64,000 bases of DNA from Proteocatella sphenisci DSM 23131 (GCF_000423525.1 NZ_AUID01000002.1:1-64000); one strand, 5' to 3'. Shown: positions 18,157 to 28,700, counted from the stretch's first letter. Numbers and translations: made by a program. The notes: a model not told the origin generated them from the letters alone.

Positions 18157-19371
18157 TTATTTTCGGTCGTCTCTGCTGTCGTCATACAGCTCCATTATTT
18201 TGTCAAACAAACTTTTGGCAACCATACTTTTATCCATGAGTGGAAGCTCTGTTACAGACCCATCGCGGTCTATTATGTTAACTATGTTAGTATCCACTCC
18301 AAAACCTGCACCTTCTTTTTTTACATCATTTGCAACAATAAGGTCAAGATTTTTGCGTTCCATCTTGGATATAGCATTTTTGAGTATATGGTCGGTCTCT
18401 GCTGCAAATCCAACCAGTATCTGGTTTTTTCTTTTTTGCTGACCTGTTTCAAAGAGTATATCGTGGGTTCTTTCAAGCTCTATACTCATATCGCCTTCAC
18501 TCTTTTTTATCTTACTTTGAGATTTTTGTGATGGGGTGTAGTCTGCTACTGCTGCTGATTTTATTATTATATCCATTTCAGCAGCCCTTGTTATGACAGC
18601 CTGATACATATCTTCTGCAGATTCTATGCTTATAAATTCTGATATTCCATATGGAATTTTTTCCGATGTTTTTCCTGATATCAAGGTGACCTTAGCCCCT
18701 CTTCTTACGGCTTCTCTTGCAACCTGATACCCCATTTTCCCAGAAGATCTGTTGGTTATATATCTCACCGGATCTATAACTTCAATAGTAGGTCCTGCTG
18801 TTACGAGCACCTTTTTGCCCTCAAGGTCATTTGTAAGTGTAAGATGGTGGATTACAGTATCTACTATAGTCTCTGGATCTTGCATCTTGCCTTTTCCTAT
18901 ATCATTACAGGCTAGCAAGCCTTCCAGAGGTTCAATAAATATTACTCCTCGCTGCATCAGTTTTTGGATATTTTCCTGAACAGCCGGACTTTCGTACATT
19001 ACAGTATTCATAGCTGGAGCCATTATGATTTTTGATTTTGTTGCCATAAGGGTCGTGCTGAGCATATCATCAGCTATCCCGTTTGCCATTTTACCAATTA
19101 TGTTTGCGGTAGCCGGTGCTATAAGGAACACATCTGCTTTTTTTGCAAGAGAAATGTGTTCTATATCCCAGTAAAAATTCGTATCGAACATGTCAGTCAC
19201 TACTTTATTTTTAGAAAGACTCTGAAGCGTTACTGGACCGACAAACTCTGTCGCGCTCCTCGTCATTATAACATCTACGTTGACCTCTTTTTTTGTGAGC
19301 CTGGAAACTATATCGCATGCCTTGTATGCAGCTATTCCCCCTGTCACTCCCAATACCACATTATATTTCAT
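18157..19371 (-). CDS. coaBC: Bifunctional phosphopantothenoylcysteine decarboxylase / phosphopantothenate-cysteine ligase
   Basis: Two steps of coenzyme A synthesis. The 404-aa fusion has the flavin-dependent CoaC half (about 1-185) with TGGIAAYKA, PATANIIGK, PAMNTVMYE and the active-site Cys in LLACNDIGKGKM. The CoaB half follows with TAGPTIEVIDPVRYITNRSSGKMG and VANDVKKEGAGFG. It is one base after rpoZ in a gmk-rpoZ-coaBC-priA run. Confidence 0.96.
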   Translation of the reverse strand: MKYNVVLGVTGGIAAYKACDIVSRLTKKEVNVDVIMTRSATEFVGPVTLQSLSKNKVVTDMFDTNFYWDIEHISLAKKADVFLIAPATANIIGKMANGIADDMLSTTLMATKSKIIMAPAMNTVMYESPAVQENIQKLMQRGVIFIEPLEGLLACNDIGKGKMQDPETIVDTVIHHLTLTNDLEGKKVLVTAGPTIEVIDPVRYITNRSSGKMGYQVAREAVRRGAKVTLISGKTSEKIPYGISEFISIESAEDMYQAVITRAAEMDIIIKSAAVADYTPSQKSQSKIKKSEGDMSIELERTHDILFETGQQKRKNQILVGFAAETDHILKNAISKMERKNLDLIVANDVKKEGAGFGVDTNIVNIIDRDGSVTELPLMDKSMVAKSLFDKIMELYDDSRDDRK

Positions 19372-19372
19372 A

Positions 19373-19633
19373 TTACTCTCCCATCAGATTGTTGAAAGCA
19401 TTACATTTGTCTTCGTAATCCTGCTGCTCCATCTCCATAGTGTATGAACTGCTATATCCTATCTTTTTTTCAAAAACTTCCTGAGTTGCTATAGAAACAG
19501 GCTTGATATCTATTGTCTTTACAAGAGCATCACTGCCTTCAACTATTTGTCTCGCTCTTTTTGACACCTGGTTCACAAGCACATATCTGCTGTCTGATAT
19601 TTCTAATAAATCGTTTATTGATGGATATAACAT
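19373..19633 (-). CDS. rpoZ: RNA polymerase omega subunit
   Basis: Small assembly subunit of RNA polymerase, 86 aa. It has the family signature YPSINDLLE followed by SRYVLVNQVSKRARQI. The C-terminus is acidic, as in other Clostridia. The start overlaps the gmk stop by one base (TAATG). Identification rests on sequence and on the conserved gmk-rpoZ-coaBC order. Confidence 0.93.
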   Translation of the reverse strand: MLYPSINDLLEISDSRYVLVNQVSKRARQIVEGSDALVKTIDIKPVSIATQEVFEKKIGYSSSYTMEMEQQDYEDKCNAFNNLMGE

Positions 19634-20247
19634 TATTTTTCCTCCTGGTATAAGTTGATAATCTGTTGACTGTACCTCTTAACATTGCTTTTTTCGGCTT
19701 TAATTATACTTTCCATATAATCTACAGCTTCGTCTACATCTTTATTTATAATAAAATATGAGTATTCATCTATTTTTCTTATCTCACTCAGTGCTCTTGA
19801 GAGCCTGTCCTTAATCTGGTCATCTGTTTCAGTCCCCCTCTTTACGATTCTTTTTTCAAGTTCGCATATGGTTGGAGGAAGTACAAATATGAGCACTGCG
19901 TCTGGGTATTCTTCCTTTATCTGCATAGCACCCACAATTTCGATTTCAAGCAAGACGTTTATTCCTTTGTTTATATTTTCTTCCACTACACTCTTTGGCG
20001 TTCCATAGTAGTTTCCAAATACATGAACATGTTCTAAAAAACCATCTTCTTTGAGTGATTTTTCAAATTCATCTTTTGATATGAAATTATAGCTGATTCC
20101 GTCAACTTCACCAGTTCTCATTTTCCTGGTGGTAGTTGAAACAGATAGTCTGACATCTTTGTTTTTCTTCATGAAGCTTTCACATATAGTGCCTTTTCCA
20201 GCTCCTGATGGTCCTGAAAGTACAAGCAAAAGACCTTTCCTATCCAT
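19633..20247 (-). CDS. gmk: Guanylate kinase
   Basis: Phosphorylates GMP to GDP. The 204-aa protein has the P-loop [10 protein letters not shown] (12-21), the GMP-binding [19 protein letters not shown] and [13 protein letters not shown]. It overlaps the end of remA by eight bases and rpoZ by one, so it is translationally coupled on both sides. Confidence 0.97.
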   Translation of the reverse strand: MDRKGLLLVLSGPSGAGKGTICESFMKKNKDVRLSVSTTTRKMRTGEVDGISYNFISKDEFEKSLKEDGFLEHVHVFGNYYGTPKSVVEENINKGINVLLEIEIVGAMQIKEEYPDAVLIFVLPPTICELEKRIVKRGTETDDQIKDRLSRALSEIRKIDEYSYFIINKDVDEAVDYMESIIKAEKSNVKRYSQQIINLYQEEK

Positions 20248-20515
20248 TATATTCTCCCTTTATCTTTTCATTACAGTTTTCCCTGTTGTCAAATCTATGA
20301 CCCAAGGTCTCAGGGTTATGCGATGAAAGTATTACGTGATAACTATCAATTATTATAACTGCCCTTGTTCTACGTCCATAAGTTGCATCAATGAGCTTCT
20401 TAGTGTTCTTGGCTTCTTCTATTATTCTTTTTATAGGCGCCGAATCAGGACTCACTATTGCTATTATCCTTCTGGCATTAACAGTATTTCCAAATCCTAT
20501 ATTTACTAAGCTCAT
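20240..20515 (-). CDS. remA: Extracellular-matrix regulator RemA (DUF370)
   Basis: DNA-binding regulator family that in Bacillus activates biofilm-matrix and osmoprotection genes. The 91-aa protein begins [20 protein letters not shown]. The ATG at 20515 is preferred over an upstream in-frame start at 20530 because GAGGG lies just before it and RemA proteins start at this point. The motif [13 protein letters not shown] is conserved. In the standard yicC-remA-gmk-rpoZ cluster. Confidence 0.92.
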   Translation of the reverse strand: MSLVNIGFGNTVNARRIIAIVSPDSAPIKRIIEEAKNTKKLIDATYGRRTRAVIIIDSYHVILSSHNPETLGHRFDNRENCNEKIKGEYNG

Positions 20516-20530
20516 TTTTTCCCTCTGCAA

Positions 20531-21415
20531 TTATTCAATATTTTGTATCTGCTCTCTTATTTTTTCAAGTTCGCATTTTAAATCTACTACGACGTTTGTG
20601 ATTTCTATTTTTGAAGATTTAGATCCGATAGTATTTACTTCTCTGTTCATTTCCTGAAGTATAAAGTCCATTTTTCTTCCTACAGATTCTTCACCTTCTA
20701 CAGTTTCTTTCAGCTGTATAATATGGCTCTTAAATCTTACTATTTCTTCTGTTACATTGGATTTGTCTGCAAGTATTGCGGCTTCTTGAACCACTCTCTG
20801 GTCATCGATATTTTGTCCCATATTCTTGAGCATATCCGAAAGTCTTGCAACAAGTTTCTGATGATATTCAAATTCTATGTTCTCACTCAGTTGTTCAATT
20901 TTTTCAAAATATGTTTCCAAAAGTGTGCATCTTTGAAGGATATCTTCCTTTAGCTTTTCACCCTCTACGCCTCGCATTTCCCTGAAGCTTATAAATGCTG
21001 GTTCCATTGCCTTATCAAGACACTTTTTTATTTCATTTTGATCTATCTCTTTTTCTTCAAGTCTTACAACATCCTGAAATTTTGCGAGATCAACTGCACG
21101 TACCTGGCTGGAGGCTCCTGTAACTTCTTCGATTCCTGTAAGAATCTCATAATAATTTTTTACAAGAGCTTTGTCAAAACTGACTTTTGTGTCACTCTCA
21201 CTTCCAAGTTCAAGTTTCACGAATATATCCACTTTACCTCTGGTAGCATATTTTTTAAAACTCTGCTTGATATATTCCTCCAGATATGCAATTTTTCTTG
21301 GTAACTTTACTTGAATATCCAGATATCTGTTATTCACACTCTTCGCTTCTACGGTAAAGTGATATCTTTCATCAAGATATTCTCCTCTTCCGTAGCCAGT
21401 CATGCTGATTGTCAT
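20531..21415 (-). CDS. YicC/YloC family endoribonuclease
   Basis: Member of the YicC/YloC family, endoribonucleases implicated in RNA turnover. The 294-aa protein has the N-terminal MTGYGRG motif, the EAKSVNNRYLDIQVKLP strand, and the DUF1732 C-terminal domain with EEIVRFKSHI, GRKMDFILQEMNREVNTIGSKS. First gene of the yicC-remA-gmk-rpoZ-coaBC run. Family certain; substrate not predictable here. Confidence 0.92.
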   Translation of the reverse strand: MTISMTGYGRGEYLDERYHFTVEAKSVNNRYLDIQVKLPRKIAYLEEYIKQSFKKYATRGKVDIFVKLELGSESDTKVSFDKALVKNYYEILTGIEEVTGASSQVRAVDLAKFQDVVRLEEKEIDQNEIKKCLDKAMEPAFISFREMRGVEGEKLKEDILQRCTLLETYFEKIEQLSENIEFEYHQKLVARLSDMLKNMGQNIDDQRVVQEAAILADKSNVTEEIVRFKSHIIQLKETVEGEESVGRKMDFILQEMNREVNTIGSKSSKIEITNVVVDLKCELEKIREQIQNIE

Positions 21416-21547
21416 CTCTTCCCACTTTCCCAGGCAATATTATAAATTTACATTACTTTCTATTATACCTTCTTTTTGCAAAAAAATAAAGTTCATATTA
21501 CATTAATTGTGGTAAAATAAACTAAAAACAGGAAAAAGGTGAAAACA

Positions 21548-23344
21548 ATGCCATTAGACGGATTAACACTTCATGCTGCTGCGCACGAACTCAATGCTTC
21601 ACTCGTAGGCGGTAAGATAGATAAGATAGGTCAGGCAGAAAATGATGAAATACTTCTGTCTATCAGAAACAATCAAAAAAATTACAAGCTCCTAATGAGC
21701 GCAAACAGCGCTAATCCAAGAATTTATCTGGTAAAAGAATATAAAAAAGAGAATCCCATGAAGGCTCCTATGTTCCTCATGATACTGAGAAAACATATAG
21801 GCGGAGGCAGGATCATGTCGGTTTCTCAAAATGGATTTGACCGCTCTGTTACTATAAAAATCGAGGCTTATGATGAGATGAGGGTTCTTAGTGAAAAGCT
21901 TTTAATAATAGAAATGATGGGTAAGCACAGTAATATAATACTCGTGGATGCTGAAACGAACAAGGTTATAGATTCAATAAAAAGAGTTTCTCTTTTAATG
22001 AGCTCAGTCAGAGAGGTTCTCCCTAACAGAGAATTTACTCTTCCGCCTGAGCAGAACAAGAAAAACCCCCTTATAAATATAAGTCTGGTCGATTTTGTTT
22101 CTGTGTTGAAAAATAAAGATACCCAGATATTTAAAGCCATCTATGGGAATTTTGAAGGGATCAGCCCTATTGTCGCTAAAGAAATATGTTTCCGCTCATC
22201 CATTGACTATTCTCTTTCAACTTATGAACTTACTGACTCTAGCTTTGAAACTCTTAAAAACTGTTTTGACAAGCTTTTTAATGATGTATCTGATAATAAT
22301 TTCTACCCAAATATAGTAATGGATAAGCGACTCAATACTCCAGTAGAATTTTCTTCTATATTACTGACTAACATGAAGGACTACAAAATCGAGCCAAGTG
22401 AGAGCATAAGCGAGATATGTGAGCAATATTTTGCTCTCAAGGATCTTTATGAAAGGATACATCAAAGGTCTTCAGGACTCAAAAAATCCATACAGATAAA
22501 ACTGGACAGGGTAAGCAGCAAACTCGAAAAACAAACAGAAGAACTAAGTAAAGCCTATGAGCTCGACAAGTATTCAAAGACCGGTGAACTTCTTAAGGCA
22601 AATATATATATGCTCCAAAAGGGTATGAAGCAAGTAACCGTAATCGACTACTTTGACGAAAATACTCCTCAAGTAACAATCCCTCTTGACGAGCACCTTA
22701 CTCCATCTGAAAACATCCAGGCTTCTTACAAGAAATACAACAAATCCAAAAACCGCATCAAGGAGCTGGGCACACAAATTGAACATACTCGAAGCGAAAT
22801 GGACTATCTTGATAATGTAATGGTATCTATAAATAACTGCACGAGCCTTGATTCTATTGAAGAAATTAAAGAAGAACTTGTAAAAGAAGGTTATTACAGT
22901 TTTTCAAAAACAGAAGGCAAAAAAAATAAAAAAGATAAAGCCTCAGAACCCATGGAATTTATTGCCTCTGACGGAACTAAGATTTTTGTAGGAAAAAACA
23001 ATACGCAAAACGACAAACTTACACTTAAAATGTCCAGACCAGACGATGTATGGCTTCACACTAAGAACATACCCGGATCTCATGTAATAATAAAGCAAAA
23101 CCTTGATGATGTATCTGAAGAGGCTCTTTATGAAGCTGCAAGACTTGCCGCATATTACAGTAAAGCCAGAACTTCATCTCAGGTTCCTGTGGACTATACC
23201 CAGAGAAAAAATGTCAAAAAGCCCAATGGGGCCAAACCGGGCCTGGTTATATACGACGACTACGGAACTCTATATGTGACACCAGATGAAGAACTCGTAT
23301 ATAAGCTTATGAAAAAACACGAGGATAAAAATGAGGTGACTTAA
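21548..23344 (+). CDS. rqcH: Rqc2 homologue RqcH (NFACT / fibronectin-binding family)
   Basis: Ribosome-associated quality-control factor that recruits tRNA-Ala and directs alanine tailing of stalled nascent chains; older annotations call it fibronectin-binding protein. About 598 aa. NFACT-N starts MPLDGLTLHAAAHELN, a long coiled-coil middle follows (about 285-455), and the C-terminal NFACT-R domain has VWLHTKNIPGSHVII. The ATG at 21548 is preferred over an in-frame GTG at 21539 because AAAGGTG then becomes its ribosome-binding site. It overlaps the next gene by one base. Confidence 0.93.
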   Translation: MPLDGLTLHAAAHELNASLVGGKIDKIGQAENDEILLSIRNNQKNYKLLMSANSANPRIYLVKEYKKENPMKAPMFLMILRKHIGGGRIMSVSQNGFDRSVTIKIEAYDEMRVLSEKLLIIEMMGKHSNIILVDAETNKVIDSIKRVSLLMSSVREVLPNREFTLPPEQNKKNPLINISLVDFVSVLKNKDTQIFKAIYGNFEGISPIVAKEICFRSSIDYSLSTYELTDSSFETLKNCFDKLFNDVSDNNFYPNIVMDKRLNTPVEFSSILLTNMKDYKIEPSESISEICEQYFALKDLYERIHQRSSGLKKSIQIKLDRVSSKLEKQTEELSKAYELDKYSKTGELLKANIYMLQKGMKQVTVIDYFDENTPQVTIPLDEHLTPSENIQASYKKYNKSKNRIKELGTQIEHTRSEMDYLDNVMVSINNCTSLDSIEEIKEELVKEGYYSFSKTEGKKNKKDKASEPMEFIASDGTKIFVGKNNTQNDKLTLKMSRPDDVWLHTKNIPGSHVIIKQNLDDVSEEALYEAARLAAYYSKARTSSQVPVDYTQRKNVKKPNGAKPGLVIYDDYGTLYVTPDEELVYKLMKKHEDKNEVT

Positions 23345-24231
23345 TGAAAAAAAACAATTTTTCTTTTAAATACATGTACCCGCATAAGGATGATCCAGTG
23401 GTCTTTTATGCTGTCAAAGCTCTTTACGGTAGATATACAGACGATAACCTAAGTCAGCTTGGAGGCCAGCTTGCATATTTCTTTATACTGTCCATCTTTC
23501 CTATGCTTATGCTGATAAGCCAGATTGTGGGTATATTATATATAGATACTGCAGAGCTTTCATTTGTGCTTTCAGAGTTTTTGCCCCCAAACGTTTTGGA
23601 CATAGTTTTTGATTATCTCCAGTATGCATCTGACACAAAAAGCACAGGGATATTTACATTCAGTGCAATATCATCTGTCTTTATTGCATCAAAAGCTCTG
23701 ACTTCTATCATCTATGCTCTTAATAAGGCATACCGGGTAGATGTGCTCGCTAACAATATTCAAAAACAGATACTTGCTTTTGTAGGCACATTGTCCCTTG
23801 TTTTTGCACTTATTTTATCCCTTGTACTCATAACTGTTGGGAAACCCCTTTTTTATGACATACTTGAGTTTTTCAGACTAGACACCATCTCTCTTCAGGC
23901 ATGGACAATATTCAGGTGGTCTGTGTCTCTTAGTACATTGTTTTTGACCCTGTATCTGGTCTATTTCATAATCCCGGTAGAGAGAATTCCTCGCAGGTAC
24001 AATGTCACAGGAACTCTTTTTACCATGATTTCACTACTGACAATGTCACTTGGATTTGCTTATTATGTCAACAACTTTTCAAAACACACCATAATCTATG
24101 GTTCCTTAGGCACAGTAATGCTACTTCTTTTGTACCTTTATTTTTCAGGAATTATCATCGTGCTCGGCGGGGAGCTGATCCACATACTTTACCATAGAAG
24201 CATAGGAAATTATGAATTTGATGTAAAGTAG
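23344..24231 (+). CDS. YihY/BrkB family integral membrane protein
   Basis: Polytopic membrane protein of the YihY/virulence-factor BrkB family (295 aa). Hydrophobic segments are visible near 45-65, 105-125, 142-162, 185-205, 215-235 and 245-275. Family motifs include LGGQLAYFFILSIFPML, the KALTSIIYALNKAYRV helix and GSLGTVMLLLLYLYFSGIIIVLGGEL. The older RNase BN assignment for this family was withdrawn; the function is unknown. Coupled to rqcH through TTAATG. Confidence 0.88.
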   Translation: MKKNNFSFKYMYPHKDDPVVFYAVKALYGRYTDDNLSQLGGQLAYFFILSIFPMLMLISQIVGILYIDTAELSFVLSEFLPPNVLDIVFDYLQYASDTKSTGIFTFSAISSVFIASKALTSIIYALNKAYRVDVLANNIQKQILAFVGTLSLVFALILSLVLITVGKPLFYDILEFFRLDTISLQAWTIFRWSVSLSTLFLTLYLVYFIIPVERIPRRYNVTGTLFTMISLLTMSLGFAYYVNNFSKHTIIYGSLGTVMLLLLYLYFSGIIIVLGGELIHILYHRSIGNYEFDVK

Positions 24232-24242
24232 TTTCCCCTTTA

Positions 24243-24271
24243 TTGACACATTTTAATTTTATTGGTATATA
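24243..24271 (+). promoter_or_regulatory. Probable promoter just after the YihY gene
   Basis: Perfect TTGACA (24243-24248), a 17-base spacer and TATATA (24266-24271), on the plus strand. It does not lead directly into a gene; a strong terminator follows about 110 bases later, suggesting a short non-coding transcript. Confidence 0.5.
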
Positions 24272-24277
24272 TTGTTT

Positions 24278-24385
24278 AATGTTGACAAAATTGGTTATAA
24301 ATGTTTTAGAGAGATTTCCCGATCTCTTCTCTTTTTATAGCCACGAGAGGACTCCCTATTCCCTAATTCTCGTGGTTATTTTTTT
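24278..24385 (+). ncRNA. Candidate small RNA ending in a strong terminator
   Basis: About 105 bases between the promoter at 24243-24271 and a thymidine run contain two hairpins. The first is AGAGAT/ATCTCT (24310-24315 and 24322-24327). The second is a perfect eight-base-pair stem CCACGAGA/TCTCGTGG (24341-24348 and 24368-24375), followed by TTATTTTTTT. It contains no convincing reading frame. It may be an independent sRNA or just the YihY transcript terminator; the promoter in front favours the first, weakly. Confidence 0.35.
24341..24385 (+). terminator. Intrinsic terminator upstream of the carAB promoter
   Basis: Perfect CCACGAGA/TCTCGTGG stem with a 19-base loop followed by a thymidine-rich run. 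It ends transcription from rqcH-yihY (or from the candidate small RNA) and isolates the carAB promoter that begins four bases later. Confidence 0.85.
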
Positions 24386-24388
24386 ATA

Positions 24389-24417
24389 TTGACTTTAATC
24401 AGATTCTTGGATATAAT
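24389..24417 (+). promoter_or_regulatory. Promoter of carAB
   Basis: TTGACT (24389-24394), a 17-base spacer and a perfect TATAAT (24412-24417). It lies directly after a terminator and about 30 bases before the PyrR-type element, so the carAB leader RNA is about 220 bases long. Confidence 0.8.
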
Positions 24418-24442
24418 TATCTCAAGATAAATCATACTTTAA

Positions 24443-24469
24443 TTTGGTCCAGAGAGGCCAGAAAGGGAT
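24443..24469 (+). promoter_or_regulatory. PyrR-binding loop (anti-antiterminator) of carAB
   Basis: The leader contains GGTCCAGAGAGGCCAGAAAG, which matches the conserved UCCAGAGAGGCU...AAGG core of PyrR-binding loops in Bacillus and other Firmicutes pyr operons. Known mechanism: UMP-bound PyrR stabilises this hairpin, blocks the antiterminator and lets the downstream terminator form. The match is seen in the sequence; binding by PyrR is inference. pyrR itself is not in the window. Confidence 0.8.
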
Positions 24470-24553
24470 AGATAAAATGATGATTTCTTTTGTAAATACA
24501 AAAGTGATTGGTTTTTGCGCATGTAAAAACTTTTCTTCATACATTGATACAAT

Positions 24554-24607
24554 AAACAGAGGTAACTTTTTGCAAATTTTGTAAAAAGCTTATTTCTGTT
24601 TTTTTTA
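24554..24607 (+). terminator. Attenuator terminator in the carAB leader
   Basis: AAACAGA pairs with TCTGTTT around an inner CTTTTT/AAAAAG stem, followed by eight thymidines, about 35 bases before the carA start. In combination with the upstream PyrR loop it forms the switchable terminator expected for uridine-nucleotide control. Confidence 0.8.
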
Positions 24608-24644
24608 TTATATCCCGTAATAATAATTGAATTTGGAGGAAACT

Positions 24645-25700
24645 ATGAAAGCAAAACTGATTCTGGAAAATAACGTGGTTTTTGAAGGCAAGGCCTTTGG
24701 ATACCTGCACGAATGCACAGGCGAAGTAGTCTTTAATACAGGTATGACAGGATATCAAGAAGTTTTAACAGACCCATCCTACTATGGCCAGATAGTTACT
24801 ATGACCTATCCGCTCATAGGTAATTATGGCATAAATCTTGAAGACACAGAGTCTTCTTCACCAAAGGTAAGGGGTTTTATAGTAAGAGAAAAATCAAATT
24901 ACCCAAACAACTTCAGGTGCGAGCTTGAACTTGATACTTATCTCGAATCTAACAAGATAATGGGACTTGAGGGAATAGATACAAGAGCACTTACAAAGCT
25001 GCTTAGAAATGCCGGAACTATGAAAGGCATAATAGTTCTTGAAAATTCCACCTACAGCGAAGATGAAATTAAAGAAAAACTCAATGTTTTCTCAAATAGA
25101 GATGCAGTTTCAAAAGTTTCAACTAAAGAAATACACAAGATCCCTGGCAAGGGTAAAAAAATTGCAGTTTTAGATTATGGAATTAAGACAAGTATTTTGA
25201 GAAATTTCATTAGCCGCGGTTGTGAGCTTACTGTTTTCCCATACAACGCAACCGCCGACCAGGTACTTTCAGCTGATCCAGACCTTATCTTTCTTTCAAA
25301 CGGCCCTGGAGATCCTGCTGATATGTCTGAGGCCATAGAAGAGATAAGAAAAATGGTTGCAATCAAGCCAGTAGTTGGGATATGCCTTGGCCATCAGCTT
25401 CTTTCAATCGCATTTGGAGGAGCTACCGGTAAACTCAAATTTGGACACAGAGGATGCAATCATCCGGTAAAAGATATATTTATGGATAGAGTTCATATAA
25501 CATCTCAAAACCACGGCTACTATGTCACTGAGCTTCCTGAAAACTTTGAAATAACTCATGTGAGCATGAACGATGACACTATAGAGGGTATGAGACATAA
25601 GACAATGCCTGTGTTTTCGGTTCAGTTTCACCCAGAAGCAAGCCCAGGGCCTGTAGACAGCGAGTATATATTCGATGAATTTCTAAAGTATTCACTGTAA
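24645..25700 (+). CDS. carA: Carbamoyl-phosphate synthase small (glutaminase) subunit
   Basis: Hydrolyses glutamine and passes ammonia to CarB for carbamoyl phosphate, used in pyrimidine and arginine synthesis. The 351-aa protein has the CarA N-terminal domain and a class I amidotransferase domain with the nucleophile Cys247 in GICLGHQ and HPEASPGP for the catalytic His/Glu. The ATG at 24645 has TGGAGGA upstream; the in-frame TTG at 24627 lacks a site. Followed by carB after 24 bases. Confidence 0.97.
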   Translation: MKAKLILENNVVFEGKAFGYLHECTGEVVFNTGMTGYQEVLTDPSYYGQIVTMTYPLIGNYGINLEDTESSSPKVRGFIVREKSNYPNNFRCELELDTYLESNKIMGLEGIDTRALTKLLRNAGTMKGIIVLENSTYSEDEIKEKLNVFSNRDAVSKVSTKEIHKIPGKGKKIAVLDYGIKTSILRNFISRGCELTVFPYNATADQVLSADPDLIFLSNGPGDPADMSEAIEEIRKMVAIKPVVGICLGHQLLSIAFGGATGKLKFGHRGCNHPVKDIFMDRVHITSQNHGYYVTELPENFEITHVSMNDDTIEGMRHKTMPVFSVQFHPEASPGPVDSEYIFDEFLKYSL

Positions 25701-25724
25701 TTATTTTATTCAAGGAGGATTAAT

Positions 25725-28700
25725 ATGCCATTAAATAAAGCTATCAAAAAAGTACTTGTTATAGGTTCTGGTCCCATCATCATAGGTCAGGCCGCCGAAT
25801 TTGACTACTCAGGCACTCAGGCCTGCCAGTCGCTTAAAGAAGAAGGTATAGAGGTAGTGCTTGTAAACTCAAACCCTGCCACAATTATGACTGATAGAGA
25901 AATAGCAGATAAAATATATATAGAACCCATAACTCTGGAGTTCGTTGAAATGATAATAGCAAAAGAAAGACCAGATTCACTGCTTGCCGGAATGGGTGGC
26001 CAAACGGGACTAAACATGGCAGTAGATCTGCATGACAACGGGATACTTGAAAAATATAATGTTAATGTAATAGGAACTTCTATAGATGCTATCAAAAAAG
26101 GCGAGGACAGAGAACTCTTCAGAAATATGATGAAGGAAATAAATCAGCCGGTCATCGAAAGTGAGATTATAACAGATCTTGAGTCTGGGCTCAGGTGGGC
26201 AGCAAAGTCAGGCTATCCTGTTATAGTAAGGCCTGCCTACACACTTGGAGGTTCAGGAGGTGGAATCGCAGAAAATGAAGATGCCCTGAGAACTATTTTG
26301 GCGTCTGGACTAATGCTGAGCACTATTGGACAGGTGCTTCTTGAAAAAAGCGTCAAAGGCTGGAAAGAAGTCGAGTACGAGGTTATGCGTGACATCAAGG
26401 GAAACTGCATAACAGTATGTAACATGGAAAACATAGACCCGGTTGGAATTCACACAGGGGACTCTATAGTGGTTGCTCCAAGCCAGACTCTTTCAGACAA
26501 AGAATATCAGATGCTCAGAACTTCATCCTTTAAAATCCTTGAAGCTGTAGGCATAGAAGGTGGTTGCAATGTTCAGTTTGCTCTCAACCCCAATTCATTT
26601 GAATATGCTGTAATCGAAATAAACCCAAGGGTATCACGTTCATCGGCGCTTGCTTCAAAGGCTACAGGATACCCTATAGCAAAAGTAGCTGCAAAGATTG
26701 CTCTTGGATACGGACTTGATGAAATAAAAAATGCCGTTACTCAAAAGACTTATGCCTGTTTTGAGCCCTCGCTTGACTACGTTGTCGTAAAAATACCTAA
26801 ATGGCCTTTTGACAAGTTCTATCTTGCGGACAGAGAACTTGGAACAAAGATGATGGCAACTGGTGAGGTTATGGCAATCGGATCCAACTTTGAAGCAGCA
26901 TTTCTAAAAGGAATCAGATCCTTGGAACTGAATAAATTCTCAATGGAACATCCAAAATTCAAAGACTACTCACTAGCACAACTTAAGGCCAAAGTGATTT
27001 CTCCAGATGATGAAAGAATATTTGCACTTGCGGAGATAATAAGACGCGATTACAGAATGGACAAAATCTCAAAAATCACTGGCATAGATCCCTTCTATCT
27101 TGAAAAATTCAAATGGATAATAAACGAGGAGCAAAGACTTAAACTGAGCAAGCTTGCTGATCTTGACAAAGAGTGGCTGCTTAATCTAAAGAAACATGGA
27201 TTCTCAGACAAGGCTATAAGTGACATGCTCAAAGTTTCTCCAGACCAAGTTTACAAATTAAGAAACATCTGGGATATAAATCCGGCCTTTAAGATGGTAG
27301 ATACCTGCGCCGGAGAATTTGAAGCAATGTCTCCTTACTATTACTCAACATATGAGCAGTATGACGAGGTTGAAGTATCTGATAAAAAGAAAGTAATCGT
27401 ACTTGGTTCAGGACCAATAAGAATCGGTCAGGGAATCGAATTTGACTATGCCTCAGTTCACTGCGTAATGGCGCTTAGAAAAATGGGTATCGAAACTATA
27501 ATAATAAACAACAACCCAGAAACTGTAAGTACCGATTTTAATATATCTGATAAGCTTTACTTTGAACCGCTTACAGAAGAAGACGTACTTGAAATAATAT
27601 ATAAAGAAAAACCGGATGGAGTTATACTTCAGTTTGGCGGACAAACTGCCATAAAGCTTGCCAAGTTCCTAAAAGAAAAAAACATCCCTACTCTTGGAAC
27701 TACTTCAGATCAAATAGATCTTGCAGAAGACAGAGAACAATTTGATGCCCTTCTTGAAAAACTTGGAATTGCAAGACCTAAGGGTAAGGCAGTATGGAAT
27801 GTTCAAGAAGGAGTAAGCGTGGCATCCGGACTGGGATATCCAATCCTTGTAAGACCATCTTTTGTGCTGGGAGGTCAGGGAATGGAGATCACTCATTCTG
27901 ACGAAGAGCTTTCTCACTACCTTATTGATGCATTTAAAAAAGACAAAAAGAATCCGGTTCTTGTAGATAAATATATTATGGGAATGGAACTTGAGGTAGA
28001 TGCTATCTCAGACGGAGAAGATGTGCTGATACCTGGAATAATGGAGCACCTTGAAAGAGCTGGCGTGCACTCAGGAGACAGTATTACAATGTATCCAACT
28101 CAAAATGTGAGCGATAAAATTAAAGCCGACATTTTAGATTACACAAAAAAACTGGCACTGGGAATAGGAATAAAAGGTATGATAAACATTCAGTTTATAA
28201 GCCTTGATGAAAAGCTTTATGTAATAGAGGTAAACCCAAGAGCTTCAAGAACAGTACCTTATATATCAAAGGTCAGTAAAGTGCCAATAGTCGAACTGGC
28301 TACCAAAGTAATGCTAGGCGCAAAATTGAAAGATTTGGATTATGGCACTGGAATATACAAGGAAAGCAAGCTTATTTCAGTAAAAGTTCCAGTGTTTTCA
28401 ACACAAAAACTCCCTAACGTAGAAATCAGCCTTGGACCTGAAATGAAGTCTACAGGCGAAGTATTAGGTATTGGAAATACTCTTGAAGAAGCTCTTTACA
28501 AAGGCTTTGTGGGTGCCAACATGTACACAGGTAAAAAAGGTAAAACAATCCTTGCAACTATAAACAATCAAGATAAGGATGAGTTCATCGAGATTGCCAA
28601 AGACCTGGATAAGCTTGGATTTAATTTTGTATCTACGCAAGGTACAGCTGACTCACTTAAGGCAGCCGGAATAAAGGCAAGAGCTGTCAACAGGATAAAT

